Source: Tricholoma matsutake
Lineage: Eukaryota; Basidiomycota; Agaricomycetes; Agaricales; Tricholomataceae
Assembly: GCA_026075535.2 (NCBI GenBank)
Contig: AP026542.1
Coordinates: 10,726,001-10,790,000, forward strand
Length of the DNA: 64,000 bases
Reading direction: 5' to 3'
Part shown: piece after piece, positions 19,539 through 30,263 of the stretch
Position numbering within the stretch: position 1 is the first letter of the stretch
Layout of the letters: every line of letters starts with the position of its first letter
Program-made: the position numbers and the translations under genes
The notes under the pieces: model-generated
What the model saw: the letters and a program-made list of their open reading frames with translations, nothing else
What the model was told of the DNA's origin: nothing
Databases searched by the model: none

Positions 19539-20685
19539 TGGAAGGAAGCTGGTAGTCTCCAGTAGCTGACCTGATATATCAGATGATAAGTCGATCTGAT
19601 TGATATAAGGTCTGCCCCAACTTAAGAGTGGTGTAGTGAGGGGGTCCCATCAGTTGCCATCAGCCAAAATCACAAAGGAAATATATCGTACATGAGGTTT
19701 GATCAGTAGATAAGATAGATAAGATAGATAAACAATTGAATGAGATTCAGCTGAGGAGGAGTCATCAAGCATGGATCATCATGCCATAGACCACCAGATT
19801 CTTCTGGAAGGTCTCATTGCGCACTACCATGTCAAACTCTTTGAATGTGAGCCTCTCTGCAGAAAGAAGTACCACCGACCACTGGCAAAGGCAAATCTCT
19901 CCAAATAGATTGCGCCCTTCACGTGAAGCTGCACTCAAGCTTTCAGCACTTAGAGACACTGCTTTGAGGCCTACTGCTTCAATTTCTCACACCTGGTATG
20001 CCCATAAAAAATGAAACTCATATTATCCTGATTTTTTATTTATTTTAAACTTACATGATTATTTCCAAGCTCTATGAGTGGGGTTACAATTAATGCAATA
20101 GGATGGGAGGGGGGTTGGGGTATTCCAGCAATGGGGTTCCCAAGGAGATGTTCCATAACCAGAAGTAGAGCATAAAAAGCAGTGGTTTTGCCAGAGCCAG
20201 TGGGTGCAATAAGTATGAGAGAAATTTTGTCTAGTGTGTGAGCCCAAGATTCAAGCTGGTATGAGCAGGGGCCATTGGTCCATTGAGGTATGTGCTGCTC
20301 AATGATCCCGCAAATCCACGCACGCCCTTCCATAGATCGCCATGAGTGTGGCTCGGGGCACATGCCTCATCTGATGAAACATTTTTCTTTTCGGATGTAA
20401 ATGAATGACAAAGCATCCTCTTTAGGCTATGTTTGGTACAGCTTGGTGTCCAATAACTATGGAACTGACCCCTTCACTATGCCACTCTTAAGTTGATAGA
20501 GACTAGGAAGCTGGAGCTTCCAACACTCAAGGAGACCAAAACATGTAAGGAACTTAGTATATTTCAGGGGATGAAACTAAGATACAGTGCAAGTACTCGA
20601 AGTGTAGACTATATACCAACAGAATAACATGTGATAATAGACATGCATGTGATAATGCAATGCTGATGTAAGAGGCACTCTTACA
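19539..20685. mobile_element. 1.15-kb insertion carrying a RecQ-like helicase fragment
   Basis: It interrupts Gypsy A1 between integrase and chromodomain. The boundaries follow from alignment with the intact site in A2 (51,500-51,560). It starts TGGAAGG, ends CTCTTACA and is flanked by TTGTA on both sides (19534-19538, 20686-20690), so TG...CA plus a 5-bp duplication looks like LTR-type integration. Inside it lies an inverted pair, CAACTTAAGAGTGG at 19618 and its complement ending at 20495. This suggests a second, DNA-type element bracketing the helicase relic. Confidence 0.6.
19760..20363 (-). pseudogene. RecQ-like DEAD/DEAH helicase fragment with a 62-nt intron
   Basis: Minus-strand exon 1 (20363 to 20055) contains the Walker A motif LILIAPTGSGKTTAFYALL followed by IALIVTPLIELGNNH (motif Ia region). 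A GT...AG intron (GTAAGT donor at 20054, CAG acceptor ending at 19993) separates it from exon 2. Exon 2 continues in frame with EAVGLKAVSLSAESL and WSVVLLSAERLTFKEF. One TGA early in exon 2 fits CGA-to-TGA. Motifs beyond the DEAD-box region are absent. This is a captured partial host gene: the retained intron argues for DNA-level capture and against retroposition. Confidence 0.7.
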
Positions 20686-20690
20686 TTGTA

Positions 20691-21834
20691 CTGGGGTTCT
20701 CCCTCGATCACTGTAGGCAGCAGTGGTGGACATGAATGGCATCCTGGGAATGGATCTGGGGGAGCTGGAAGGAGTTTGATGACATGGAAGACTGGGTGGA
20801 GTCTGGACATGGAGGCTGGGAGGTGCAGACAATAGGCATGTATTCCAACACACTTGACAATGGGGAAAGGTCCCAGGAAGTGATGGGCAAGTTTCTTGGA
20901 TGGACATGTGGTGGAGATGTCACTGGAGTCAATATAAACTCAATCACCAATCTTGTACTGAGGGGCCAGAGAATGGTGTTGATTGTAAAAGTGTGCCATG
21001 TCATCCTTCACCTTTGCTAAGGCTGCCTGTGCCTCCTCCAAGCTATCCCTCATGCATTCAGTGAACTCATTCACTGTCTCAATGTGTGAGGGAGTTTGGC
21101 AAGGTTCAAATCCCATGCATGGATGCTGTCCAGTGTCTAAGGGGAAAGGGGTTCTGTTGAGTGGAAGCATGGATGTGGTTGTTGTATCCAAACTCAGCCA
21201 AGGGGAGAAGATTGTCCCAATTGTCCTGGTGCTCATTGACAAAGATGCAGATGTACTGCTCCAGTTCCTGGTTGACTTGCTCAGTCTGGCCATCAGTTTG
21301 CGGGTGATAGGTGGTCAAAGCAAGAAGTTTGATCCCCAGAAGTTGGTACAGCTCATGAGTGAACTCTGCCACAAACTGAAGGCCATGGTCAGAAAGGAAA
21401 GCACCAGGAAGTCCATGTAATTTCCACACATGGTGGAGATAGAGTCAGGCGGCACCCAGGGTGCTGACAGTGGTGTGAGTGGGAATGAAGTGAGTGCATT
21501 TCCCCACTGAATCAACTGTGCACATCACCACATCAAACGCATTCAACTCTGGCAACTCCACCACAAAGTGGGCACTGACAACATCCCAATGACTCTCTGG
21601 AACAGGAAGAGGGTGTAGCTCGCCAATGGGTTGGTGATGAGGAATCTTGGTGCGTGAGCAAAGGTCACAAGTACAACAACACTGACCAATGAGCTGTGAC
21701 ATTTGTGGCCACCAATAATTCTGTGAGGTGAGCTCCAAGGTCTTCCAGCATCCAGGATGACCAGCAATCTAGGAGTCATGGTGTTGGGATATGAAGGTCT
21801 GGGTCGTTGGGGACATAGATGTGATCCATGAAAT
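20691..21834 (-). pseudogene. pol: Gypsy A1 integrase relic
   Basis: Minus-strand blocks include the zinc-binding region (ELTSQNYWWPQMSQLIGQCC, then CDLCSRTK), the core with VVSAHFVVELPE (first Asp of SIDF lost), LPGAFLSDHGLQFVAEF and YHPQTDGQTEQVNQELEQYI. A frameshift and stops lie near 21435. It is homologous to 50,153-51,480 in copy A2 and is interrupted upstream by the hAT MITE. Confidence 0.85.
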
Positions 21835-21842
21835 ACAACAAG

Positions 21843-22264
21843 TAAGGCATGACAGGGGTTACCCTTGAGTATAAAATCTCAAACCCTTACCCTTACCCTT
21901 GAACACCCTACCCTTATGGGTAAGGGTACATAAACATATAAGGGTTGCCAAGGGTATGGGAGGGTTTGTCAAGGGTACAGGGGTTTTGCACAAAGTCAAC
22001 ATATTTAGGTCAAAATTAATTTTAAAAGTGTTGATAACTATGGTATTTACTATTTATACCACAAATTAAACCTTCTTATAAATATAATACATAACATTGG
22101 ACAATCTCCAAATTTGATGAAAATCTTGGATATGAACCTCTGTAACTAGAAAAATCACACTATATTCTTATGCAGGGGTATGGACTTCCAACACACTACC
22201 CTTACCCCTCATAGCCTTAACCCAAAAACACAGGGGTATACCCTTACCCCTGTCATGCCTTAAC
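21843..22264. mobile_element. 422-bp hAT MITE in Gypsy A1 pol
   Basis: Ends TAAGGCATGACAGGGGT and the complement, flanked by a perfect 8-bp duplication ACAACAAG (21835-21842, 22265-22272). Sub-terminal CCCTTACCCTTAC-type repeats face each other. Removing it and one duplication restores the pol sequence found in A2 near 50,345-50,370. There is no coding. Confidence 0.9.
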
Positions 22265-22272
22265 AACAAGTC

Positions 22273-23188
22273 CTCCCTTTCAGCCCACTCTTGCTGCATG
22301 CAAGGAAAGGGTGGATTCCTTCCTCAGTTCTTTAACAGCTTGGGCAACAACATCCTCATGTAAACCGCTATGGTTTGCATGATGAATGTCATGTAGGATG
22401 TATCACTCCTCACCCTCGGGTGCAATGCCTTCCAATCCCCAGATGGTGAACAGGTCTGGCTGCAATAACACAATGTCTTGTTTGTCATTGCTGCCATCCC
22501 CATGGTCTGCATGTTGGGAGAGGGCATCAGTCTTCCCCATGCTGTGACTCAGACAGTGAAGTCAAATCTGGATAGATACAGGGACCAAGGAGCTTGACAA
22601 CAGTTCAATTTCTTGCCCATCATAAAGTATGTAAGATTCTTGTGATCTGTCCAAATTTCCACTTGTGTTAGGCACCCTGGAGGAAGTGTCGCCATTCCTC
22701 GAACATGCACATTATTGCCAACATCTCCTTGTCATGGATCTCATAGTTTCACTCCACAACACTAAGGCTTTTGGAGTAGAATGCAACAGGATGCCACTTC
22801 TGTTCCTCTGGAGACTGCTGAGACAACATGGCGCCCATCACAAAGTCAGAACTGTCAGCTGCTACATGAAAAGGGCGCAAATCATCAGCAAAGGTAAAAA
22901 TGGGAGCAGAAGTGACCATCTCCTTGAGCTTTTTGAATGCCTCCTGTTGTGCATTATCCAACCTCCATGCCTTCTTTTCTGTCAAGTTGAACAGTGGTTG
23001 TGCATGATGTGAGAAATCCTTGATAAAAAAAAAAAGAAATTGATGAAGCCCAGGAAAGACTGCACCTCTTTCTTGTTCATGGGCATCAGCCAAGCTGTGA
23101 CCCCATTCACCTTGATAGGATCCATCTCCACCTGACCCTCTGAGATAATCAGGCCAAGGTACTCGATCTTGGTCTTCTCAAACTTGTA
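22273..23188 (-). pseudogene. pol: Gypsy A1 RNase H and linker relic
   Basis: The minus strand encodes the C-terminal RT/RNase H segment: PLFNLTEKKAWRLDNAQQEA, then TSAPIFTFADDLRPFHVAADSS, then HPVAFYSKSLSVVE. It runs on to the tether region before integrase. It ends abruptly at 23188, where Gypsy B inserted. Confidence 0.85.
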
Positions 23189-23193
23189 CTTGT

Positions 23194-23886
23194 TGTTACA
23201 ATTTTCCTTGTAACTCATGGAACCCGACCAACCCCACCGACCCGACGATCCCCTCCAGACAGGAGGCACTCCATGATTCATGCCTGGGGCATGACCTTGA
23301 CACCAGACACACGCATGATGCATGCCGACTGCATGCATTTGATCCCCTTCCCGTGGAAGGCACCCTCAATGCATGGTGACTCCATGCACGCGAACCCACT
23401 CCCACACATGCTGTGATATGACAGCCCCCTGACATGAGGTCCATGACGTCGGACTCTCATGATCGACATGCTGCGCCACAGCATGTCCTTGACATTGGAT
23501 CCTTGACATTGGATCCGTGACATCGGACACCTCATGCTAGGCATGAGGCCTATTGTTTCTATTATTACTTGATATGCATCTACCTTTCCGATTGGACGAT
23601 AAGGACCTCCCTTCTAGTATAAGTACTGCGACTTGTAGTAGGGATGTCCTTAGTTTAGATCTAGGCAATTAACAGCCTTAACTTGCAACTTGCGAACTTA
23701 CTCGAAACCACTAAGGAAGCCCCTTAGTGTGTGAACCTGAACGACTCTACACAGAAGCCCTGCTAGAGTGCACTACCTATCTTACGTCGGATGCTCCGAG
23801 TAAGACTAGTGCCGAACGACTCGTCGAGGAAGCACCTCGTCGAACGACATCGACTAGATTGAGTGGTTGAGGCTTTGCCCTTAACA
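23194..23886 (+). repeat. Gypsy B 5' LTR
   Basis: A 693-bp LTR with ends TGTTA...TAACA. It has alternating ATGCATG/GCATGCA words and a run of GATCCTTGACATTGGATC-type repeats near 23490-23525. It differs from the 3' LTR by scattered transitions and a small copy-number change in the GACATCAGATC repeat. Confidence 0.92.
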
Positions 23887-24202
23887 TAAGATCTAAATCA
23901 TCTGCTAGCCCACCTACCTAGGTGTAGGCAATACGTCTCAATACACACCACAGTGACCCGGGTCTAGACAAACCCCAGACCGACCACCAAGAGAAGCAGA
24001 ACCACAGCCAGGTTCATCTTGGTACTGATACAATGGAAGACTAGTCCGTTACTCAACCCCAGCACAGCGTTGGTTCTACAGATCAACCGACAGACAATGA
24101 GGAGATTTCCTCACCGATGAAGACTTTGAACAACTGCACACACCCCCACCTGAAACATCCACCTGCTTCTTAACAGATGAAACCGACAACCTCTATAATG
24201 AG

Positions 24203-25099
24203 ATGTCTGAACCCGCAACCACACCGATGATGTCCGTGAAGGACATTCGAATCTGATCACCAACAGACTTCTCAGGAGAGCGGACCAAGACTGCCAAGTT
24301 CCTGCAGGAGATAGACCTATACCTGCAAATCAACGACCAGGTCTATGACATGAATGACAAGAAGATTATCTTCACGCTGTCCTTCATGAATGGAGGGACA
24401 GCAGCTGCCTGGGCGCAGGCATTTGTCAACCAACACCAGTCCAAGGGACTCGGTGAATATGCAGACTTCTGACAGAAGGTCCTAGAGGCCTTCTCACTGA
24501 TCGACGATGCTGGAACGGCAAAGACAGAGATCAAGAATCTCAAACAAGGTTCAGGGAACCTCAAAGAATATGTGGCGAACTTCTGCATCCTGAAAGACAG
24601 GACGGGAATCACCAAAGATGCAGCCATGATCGAGTACTTCATGGACAGACTGCATCCCGAATTACTGAAGAGGGTACACACAATGGAGACAGTGCCCAAC
24701 ACTCTCGAAGGCTGGATAAAGGCAGCTTTGAAATACGAAGGCCAATGGAAACGGGCCATGGCAATCCTGGGGAAGACCAGGCAAAACCAGATGACAAAAG
24801 AAATGACGAAGAAAGGACAGCCCTCTCTTGACATCAACTGACTGATGAACCAAGAACACGTGGAACACCTCTGAAAGGGATTGTGTTTCATCTGCCACCA
24901 ACCGGGACACCGATTGTCCGACCACAGGGATGGAAAGAACCCCACTCAGATGGGGTCAGCGCCTCCTCCCTACTGAAACTGCTTCACCCAGGAGAAGACT
25001 GGGGTGGACACCTACCAGAAGATCCACACGATGCTGGATGAACTAGATGAAGAAGAAAAGGAACGAGCCCTCAACCTCATGGAGGAATTGGGTTTTTAG
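24203..25099 (+). pseudogene. gag: Gypsy B gag
   Basis: ATG 24203 opens a frame of 298 codons ending at TAG 25097. It contains a Retrotrans_gag-type core (FTLSFMNGGTAAAWAQAF, then YVANFCILKDRTGITKDAAM) and a degraded zinc knuckle, CFICHQPGHRLSDH, whose last Cys is missing. Five in-frame TGA codons interrupt it (for example after IR near 24257 and at 24470-24472), with no indels. Most suit CGA Arg. The natural stop is part of the frameshift signal to pol. Confidence 0.85.
25090..25099 (+). promoter_or_regulatory. -1 programmed ribosomal frameshift site at gag stop
   Basis: In the gag frame the codons read ttG GGT TTT TAG. G_GGT_TTT fits the X_XXY_YYZ slippery heptamer and is followed at once by the gag stop. 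Slipping back one base gives GGG TTT TTA GAA and enters the protease frame, which then stays the same frame for 4.4 kb. A downstream stimulatory structure was not modelled. Confidence 0.8.
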
Positions 25100-28000
25100 A
25101 ACAGCGGCCTGATACGACACCAGTCACCGCTGTAGTCTCCCTAGGGTCTGTACTCTTGGCTACCATGAATAGACAATCTATGCACCTGTCTATTCGGGTA
25201 GCTGAGTCAGACAATGGGAAAGATGTCGCAACAAATGCGCTCCTTGACTCTGGAGCAGGAGGAGTCTTTATTGACTCGAAATTCGTTGAACGAGAAGGGA
25301 TCAAGACGTATCCCTTAGGCTATACCATCCAGGCCACAAATGTAGATGGAACCCTGAACAGACAGGGAACGATCACAAGATACATGAAAGGGAAACTCCA
25401 CATCAATGGATGGAGCTGCCCAATGGAATACCTAGTCGCTGGACTAGGCAAGGAATTGGTAATCCTGGGCCTGTCATGGCTGCGGGAGGTAAACCCGATC
25501 ATCGACTGGAAGAAGGGAACTCTTGAGTTCCGAGATGAAGAACGACGGGCTCAGATCAAACAAATCTTGGAGAAGACAAGAAGAGCCGAATGGGCCCTCC
25601 CAAACACTCTAAACCTTCCTAGGGTAGACGCCGAAAGGGAGGCGCCAAATGACAGAATGGCATGAATTCAATGCATCATAGCCAAGATGAGACAAAGACT
25701 CTCTGAAGAAAAGAAGAGAAACCTTGCCCGAGCACAACTAGCCGTGGCAAAGATGAGAGAAAGGCTCACTGAAGAAAAAGAGAGGAGCCTTGCCCGAGCC
25801 CGATTGGCCATGGCAAAAACAAGAGAAAGGCTTTCAGAGAGGAAAGCAAAAGAACTAAATTCTGTCCAGATAGCCGTCGCAAAAACCAGGAGCAGAAACA
25901 CTCCTAAAGAACCCATGAACCTCGAAGCAGCACGACGGGCCATTGCCAAAACCCAAGAGAACCAGAAGAAGAAACAACTGGAAAAGGGTAAAAACAATGA
26001 ATGTGACAGGACACGACAAATTGTACAAAAGATGAAGGAATTGCTAAACTCCACAGGGGAGGGAAGCACCGGCAAAAGGAACGTGAAAACGACACCACAA
26101 AACAGGACAAATGACCCTCGACAGAAGACTACCCCGACCCACGATTATAGGACCCCAGATCACAGTACCATCAACGCTGAAGTACCTATACCCAGGGAAA
26201 CTCCCCCTCAAGTAAAGGTCGAAGAAGTACCAGATGAGGAACTACTGGCAGACACCGGCATGGAAATACGAGTAATGGAAGAAACCCATGAACAAGATGC
26301 GACAGACCTCCTGATCACATATGTACAAGGAGAACCAGTCATTGGCATATTCGAACCACCAGAAGAACCACCCCTCACCAAGGAACACCGAGGACCGACC
26401 CATACATACATACGGAAAACGAACACGATCTCCAGGATTATGAAAGCCAAGGACTCCCCACGATATGTATTCTCGAAGAGCGCATGGATCAGAGCAAAGA
26501 CATCCATTTCCCAGCAACTCACGCATGAACAAGACGAGGGAAGGGAGGCCAGCAAACAGACCCTGGATGACCTACTGCCACCGGAATACCAGAAATACAG
26601 ACAGGTATTCAAAAAAGCTGCATCTGAACGATTCCTGGAATCAAGACCGTGGGATCACGCAATCGATCTGAAAGAAGGCTTTGTACCGAAGGATTGCAAA
26701 GTCTACCCATTGACACCAAAGGAACAAGAGAAACTCAATGACTTTCTAGATGAAAACCTGGAGAAAGGATACATCTGACCGTTGAAATCACTCATGGCAT
26801 CCCCGTTCTTCTTCCTGTCGAAGAAGGACTCTGATGCTCTATGACCTTGCCAAGACTATCGCTATCTGAACGAAGGAACGATCCGGAACAACTACCCCCT
26901 GCCACTGATTGGAGACCTCTTGGACAAGCTGAAGGGAGCGAGATTTTTCACGAAACTTGATATTCGATGGGGATATCATAACGTACGGATAAAGAAAGGA
27001 GACGAGTGGAAGGCAGCATTCAAGACTAACTGAGGGCTATTCGAGCCAATGGTGATGTTCTTTGGGCTGTGCAACTCACTGGCAACATTCCAGGCCATGA
27101 TGAACGATCTCTTCTGAGATATGCTGGATGAAGGATGGCTCGTCATCTATATGGACGACATCCTGATCTTCTTGAAAACGGAAGAAGAACACCAGATAAG
27201 GACCAAAAGGGTCCTCAAATGACTACGACAATGTGATCTCTACCTGAAAATAGAGAAGTGCAAGTTCAACGTGCAAGAAGTTGACTTCTTGGGCATGATT
27301 GTCAGGCCCAACAAACTTGCAATGGACAACACGAAGCTGGCTGGGATCAAGGACTGGCCCATGCCAAGGACAGTGAAGGATGTAAGATCCTTCCTAGGAT
27401 TTGGGAACTTCTATCAAAGATTCATCGGACACTTCACGGATCTGGCCAGACCGCTGAATGATTTGACAAAGAAGAACCAGAAATTCGAATGGACAAACGG
27501 CTGCCAGCAGTCGTTCGATGCGCTGAAAAGGAAATTCAACAAAGCCCCAGTACTGCTGATGCCAGACGCAACAAAACCATTTGTGGTGGAATCTGATGCC
27601 TCGAAATTTGCAACAGGCGCAGTACTCAGACAACAGGATGCCAATGGAGACTGGCACCCATGTGGCTATATCTCACATTCTTTCAATGAAGCTGAAAGAA
27701 ATTATGAGATATATGACAGGGAACTACTGGGAGTGATCCGAGTGCTAGAGACATGGAGACACTACCTACAGGGGACACCGTTCCCTGTGACAGTACTGTC
27801 CAATCACAAGAACCTGACGTACTTCCATCAGCCACAGAAACTAAACCGATGACAGGCTAGATGGGCCATTTACTTGTCACAATTCGACCTGAAGCTACAA
27901 CATGTACCAGGATCACAGATGGTACAATCTGACGCCCTATCAAGGAGAGCAGATCACATAGCCGAAGAAGACACCAAGAATGAGGACAAGACCATCCTCG

Positions 28001-29475
28001 CTGACAAACTGTTCATCAAAACGATCGACACTGAGCTCCAGGGAGCCCTGGTCTCAGCAATAATGAAGGACGACCTCGTAAATGAAGCTTTACGAGCCCT
28101 GAAGAACAACAGAACTCCCCCAATCAAGTCTGCATTGGAGGACTGGAAATTTGAAGACGGCCTGCTCTTTTTCAAAGACAGGTGCTATGTGCCACAGGAC
28201 AAAACCCTCCACCGAGCAATCATACAGAAATACCATGATAGCATCACAACAGGACACCCTGGACAATGGCAAACAATTGAACTGATCCAACGAGACTACT
28301 GGTGGCCAGGAATGGCCAACTTCATAAAGAAATACGTCGAAGGCTGCGCAAAGTGCCAGCAAATGAAGATCAACACCCACCCAATGACCCCACCCCTGAC
28401 ACCAATATCATCCGATGCCAGCAGACCATTTGAGCTGGTAATGACAGATTTTATTATGGACCTGCCCGTAATAAATGGATTTGACTCAATCATGGTCATG
28501 GTAGACCATGGTCTTACGAAGGGGGTAATTTTTATCCCTTGCACGAAGACAATCAATGCACTTGGCGCTGCAGACCTCTACCTGCGCCATGTGTACACAA
28601 GATTTGGACTCCCCAGAAGAATCATCTCAGACAGAGACCCTCGATTCACATCCAAACTCTTCCAAGAACTCGGACAACTGCTCGGAATCAAGCTATCCAT
28701 GAGCACCACCTATCACCCCCAGACCAACGGAGAAACGGAGTGAGTAAACCAAGAACTAGAGGTTTACCTCTGCATGTTCTGTTCGAACAAACCAGAAGAT
28801 TGGGAGTGTTATCTCCCAACAGCAGAATTTGTGCATAACCAGAAGACGCACTCCACAGTAAAACATTTGCCGTTTTACTTGATGATGGGATATCAGCCAC
28901 GCACTATCCCCACCCCTTACGAAAAGACAAATGTGCTGGCCGCCAAACAAAGAATCCAAGAACTTCTCTCTGCGAGAAGGGAAGCTCTTGCCGCACACGA
29001 ACTAGCCAGACAGGCTATGGCCGCCTGAACGAAAGGGTGATACGAACCATTCAAGGTTGGAGAACAAGTATGGCTTGACTCCAAGAACCTGAAGATTGGC
29101 TACCCAACGAGAAAATTGGCACCAAAACGAGAAGGGCCCTTCATGATTGAAGATGCCCTGTCAAGAACGACATACCGATTGAAACTGCTGCCGAGATGGA
29201 AGATCCACCTGGTATTCCATGCGGCTTTACTCACATGATACCATGAGAACGACACTCATGGGCAAAACTTCCTGACTCCACCACCCGACCTTGTGGAAGG
29301 AGAAAACGAATATGAGGTGGAAGCGATCATTGCACACAAGAAGCACAGCAAGACACACCGTTACCTCGTGAAATGGGTTGACTACCCAACATCCGAAAAC
29401 ACATGGGAACCTGAATCGAACCTAAAGAATGCCCCTGAGATCCTGACGGCATATAAGAAGAGGTACCACCTCTGA
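25100..29475 (+). pseudogene. pol: Gypsy B pol: protease-RT-RNase H-integrase-chromodomain
   Basis: One frame from the slippery site to TGA 29473. Protease LLDSGAGGVFIDSKF lies near 25,230-25,275. A Lys/Arg/Glu-rich linker repeat (RERLTEEKERSLARARLAMAK type, 25,690-25,990) is unusual for Gypsy. RT has [26 protein letters not shown] and YMDDILIF (near 27,150-27,175). RNase H has [17 protein letters not shown]. Integrase has a zinc domain CAKCQQMK, then VMTDFIMDL, IISDRDPRFTS and TYHPQTNGETE as the catalytic D,D,E. The C-terminal chromodomain is HRYLVKWVDYPTSENTWEPE. Eleven in-frame TGAs interrupt it (for example 25663, 26776, 26842, 27115, 27220, 27850, 28741, 29026, 29038, 29236), with no TAA or TAG and no frameshifts. 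Confidence 0.93.
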
Positions 29476-30248
29476 TGGAAACCCAAAAACCCCCCTCTCT
29501 TCCCACAATGACACTCCCCAATATGCCTGCCGAACGACGATTCACCCGAGAATACCTACGAAACCGATTGAATGCTGATGCCCTTCGCGTTCACCTCGCC
29601 CATGATCCACCGAAATACCATCTAGCCAGGATGTGCTTCTACTATGCGAGCACTATCGAACAGATGGAATGAAATCTAGAAGAAGCAATGAACGATGCAG
29701 ACGCCCTGGGGATCGAGCAAACAATCCAGGAAATGATTGCACCGTGGTCAGACAGACCGAGAACAGCTGAGGAGAGACCTCACACCCCTTTAGGTCAACA
29801 CAGACGACCACCGACCTCGCTCTCGCCATTCAGCGAGCAGAGCAACAGAGATGAACAATGAGCTCCCTCTGGAGGCTCCTCCCATTCTACGAAGAACCCG
29901 AAGATCATGCCTAGGACACCCGAAATAATTGATCTGACCACCCCCAAACCTGAACTGAAGACCACCCAACTGCCTTGGTCTCCCCCACACATGAGACATG
30001 CCAGGTGTTTCATCTGCCAACAGATAGGCCACTTCAGCCTGATTTGCCAACAATATGTTTGCAGGTATTGCAAACAGCGAGGCCCCAGACACTACAGGAT
30101 GAATTGCCTGGAGAAACCTCGGAAAGATCAAGAGACCGATCAAATAGAAGCCGAGCACAGACAGCAGCTCTTCTTTAACTCTGGATACAATGATTTTGAT
30201 GATGACGCGATGGGAAACATGACAGGAGAGCCATATGGAAGGATTTAA
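29475..30248 (+). pseudogene. Gypsy B ORF3: CCHC zinc-knuckle protein downstream of pol
   Basis: The ATG overlaps the pol stop as TGATG, so expression by termination-reinitiation is possible. The 257-codon frame has an N-terminal helical region (FTREYLRNRLNADALRVHLA, then RMCFYYASTIEQME), a Pro/Ser-rich middle with IIDLTTPKPE, and a C-terminal double zinc knuckle: CFICQQIGHFSLIC then CRYCKQRGPRHYRMNC. It ends with an acidic stretch, NDFDDDAMGN. Two TGA codons (29670-29672 and near 29,860) break it. A second nucleic-acid-binding, gag-like protein after pol is not standard for Gypsy. RNA binding is inferred from the knuckles. Confidence 0.75.
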
Positions 30249-30263
30249 AAGGCAGAGCTCAAG

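Noticed and set aside
19618..20495. piggyBac element at TTAA
   Set aside because: TTAA occurs at both ends but lies within the longer inverted repeat (CAACTTAAGAGTGG), so it is not evidence of a target duplication.
21845..22262. Interstitial telomere repeats (CCCTTACCCTTACC)
   Set aside because: The unit is not the fungal CCCTAA, and the tract lies symmetrically at the ends of a hAT MITE as sub-terminal repeats. The same goes for GGGTATGGGTAT at 16080 and 17340.
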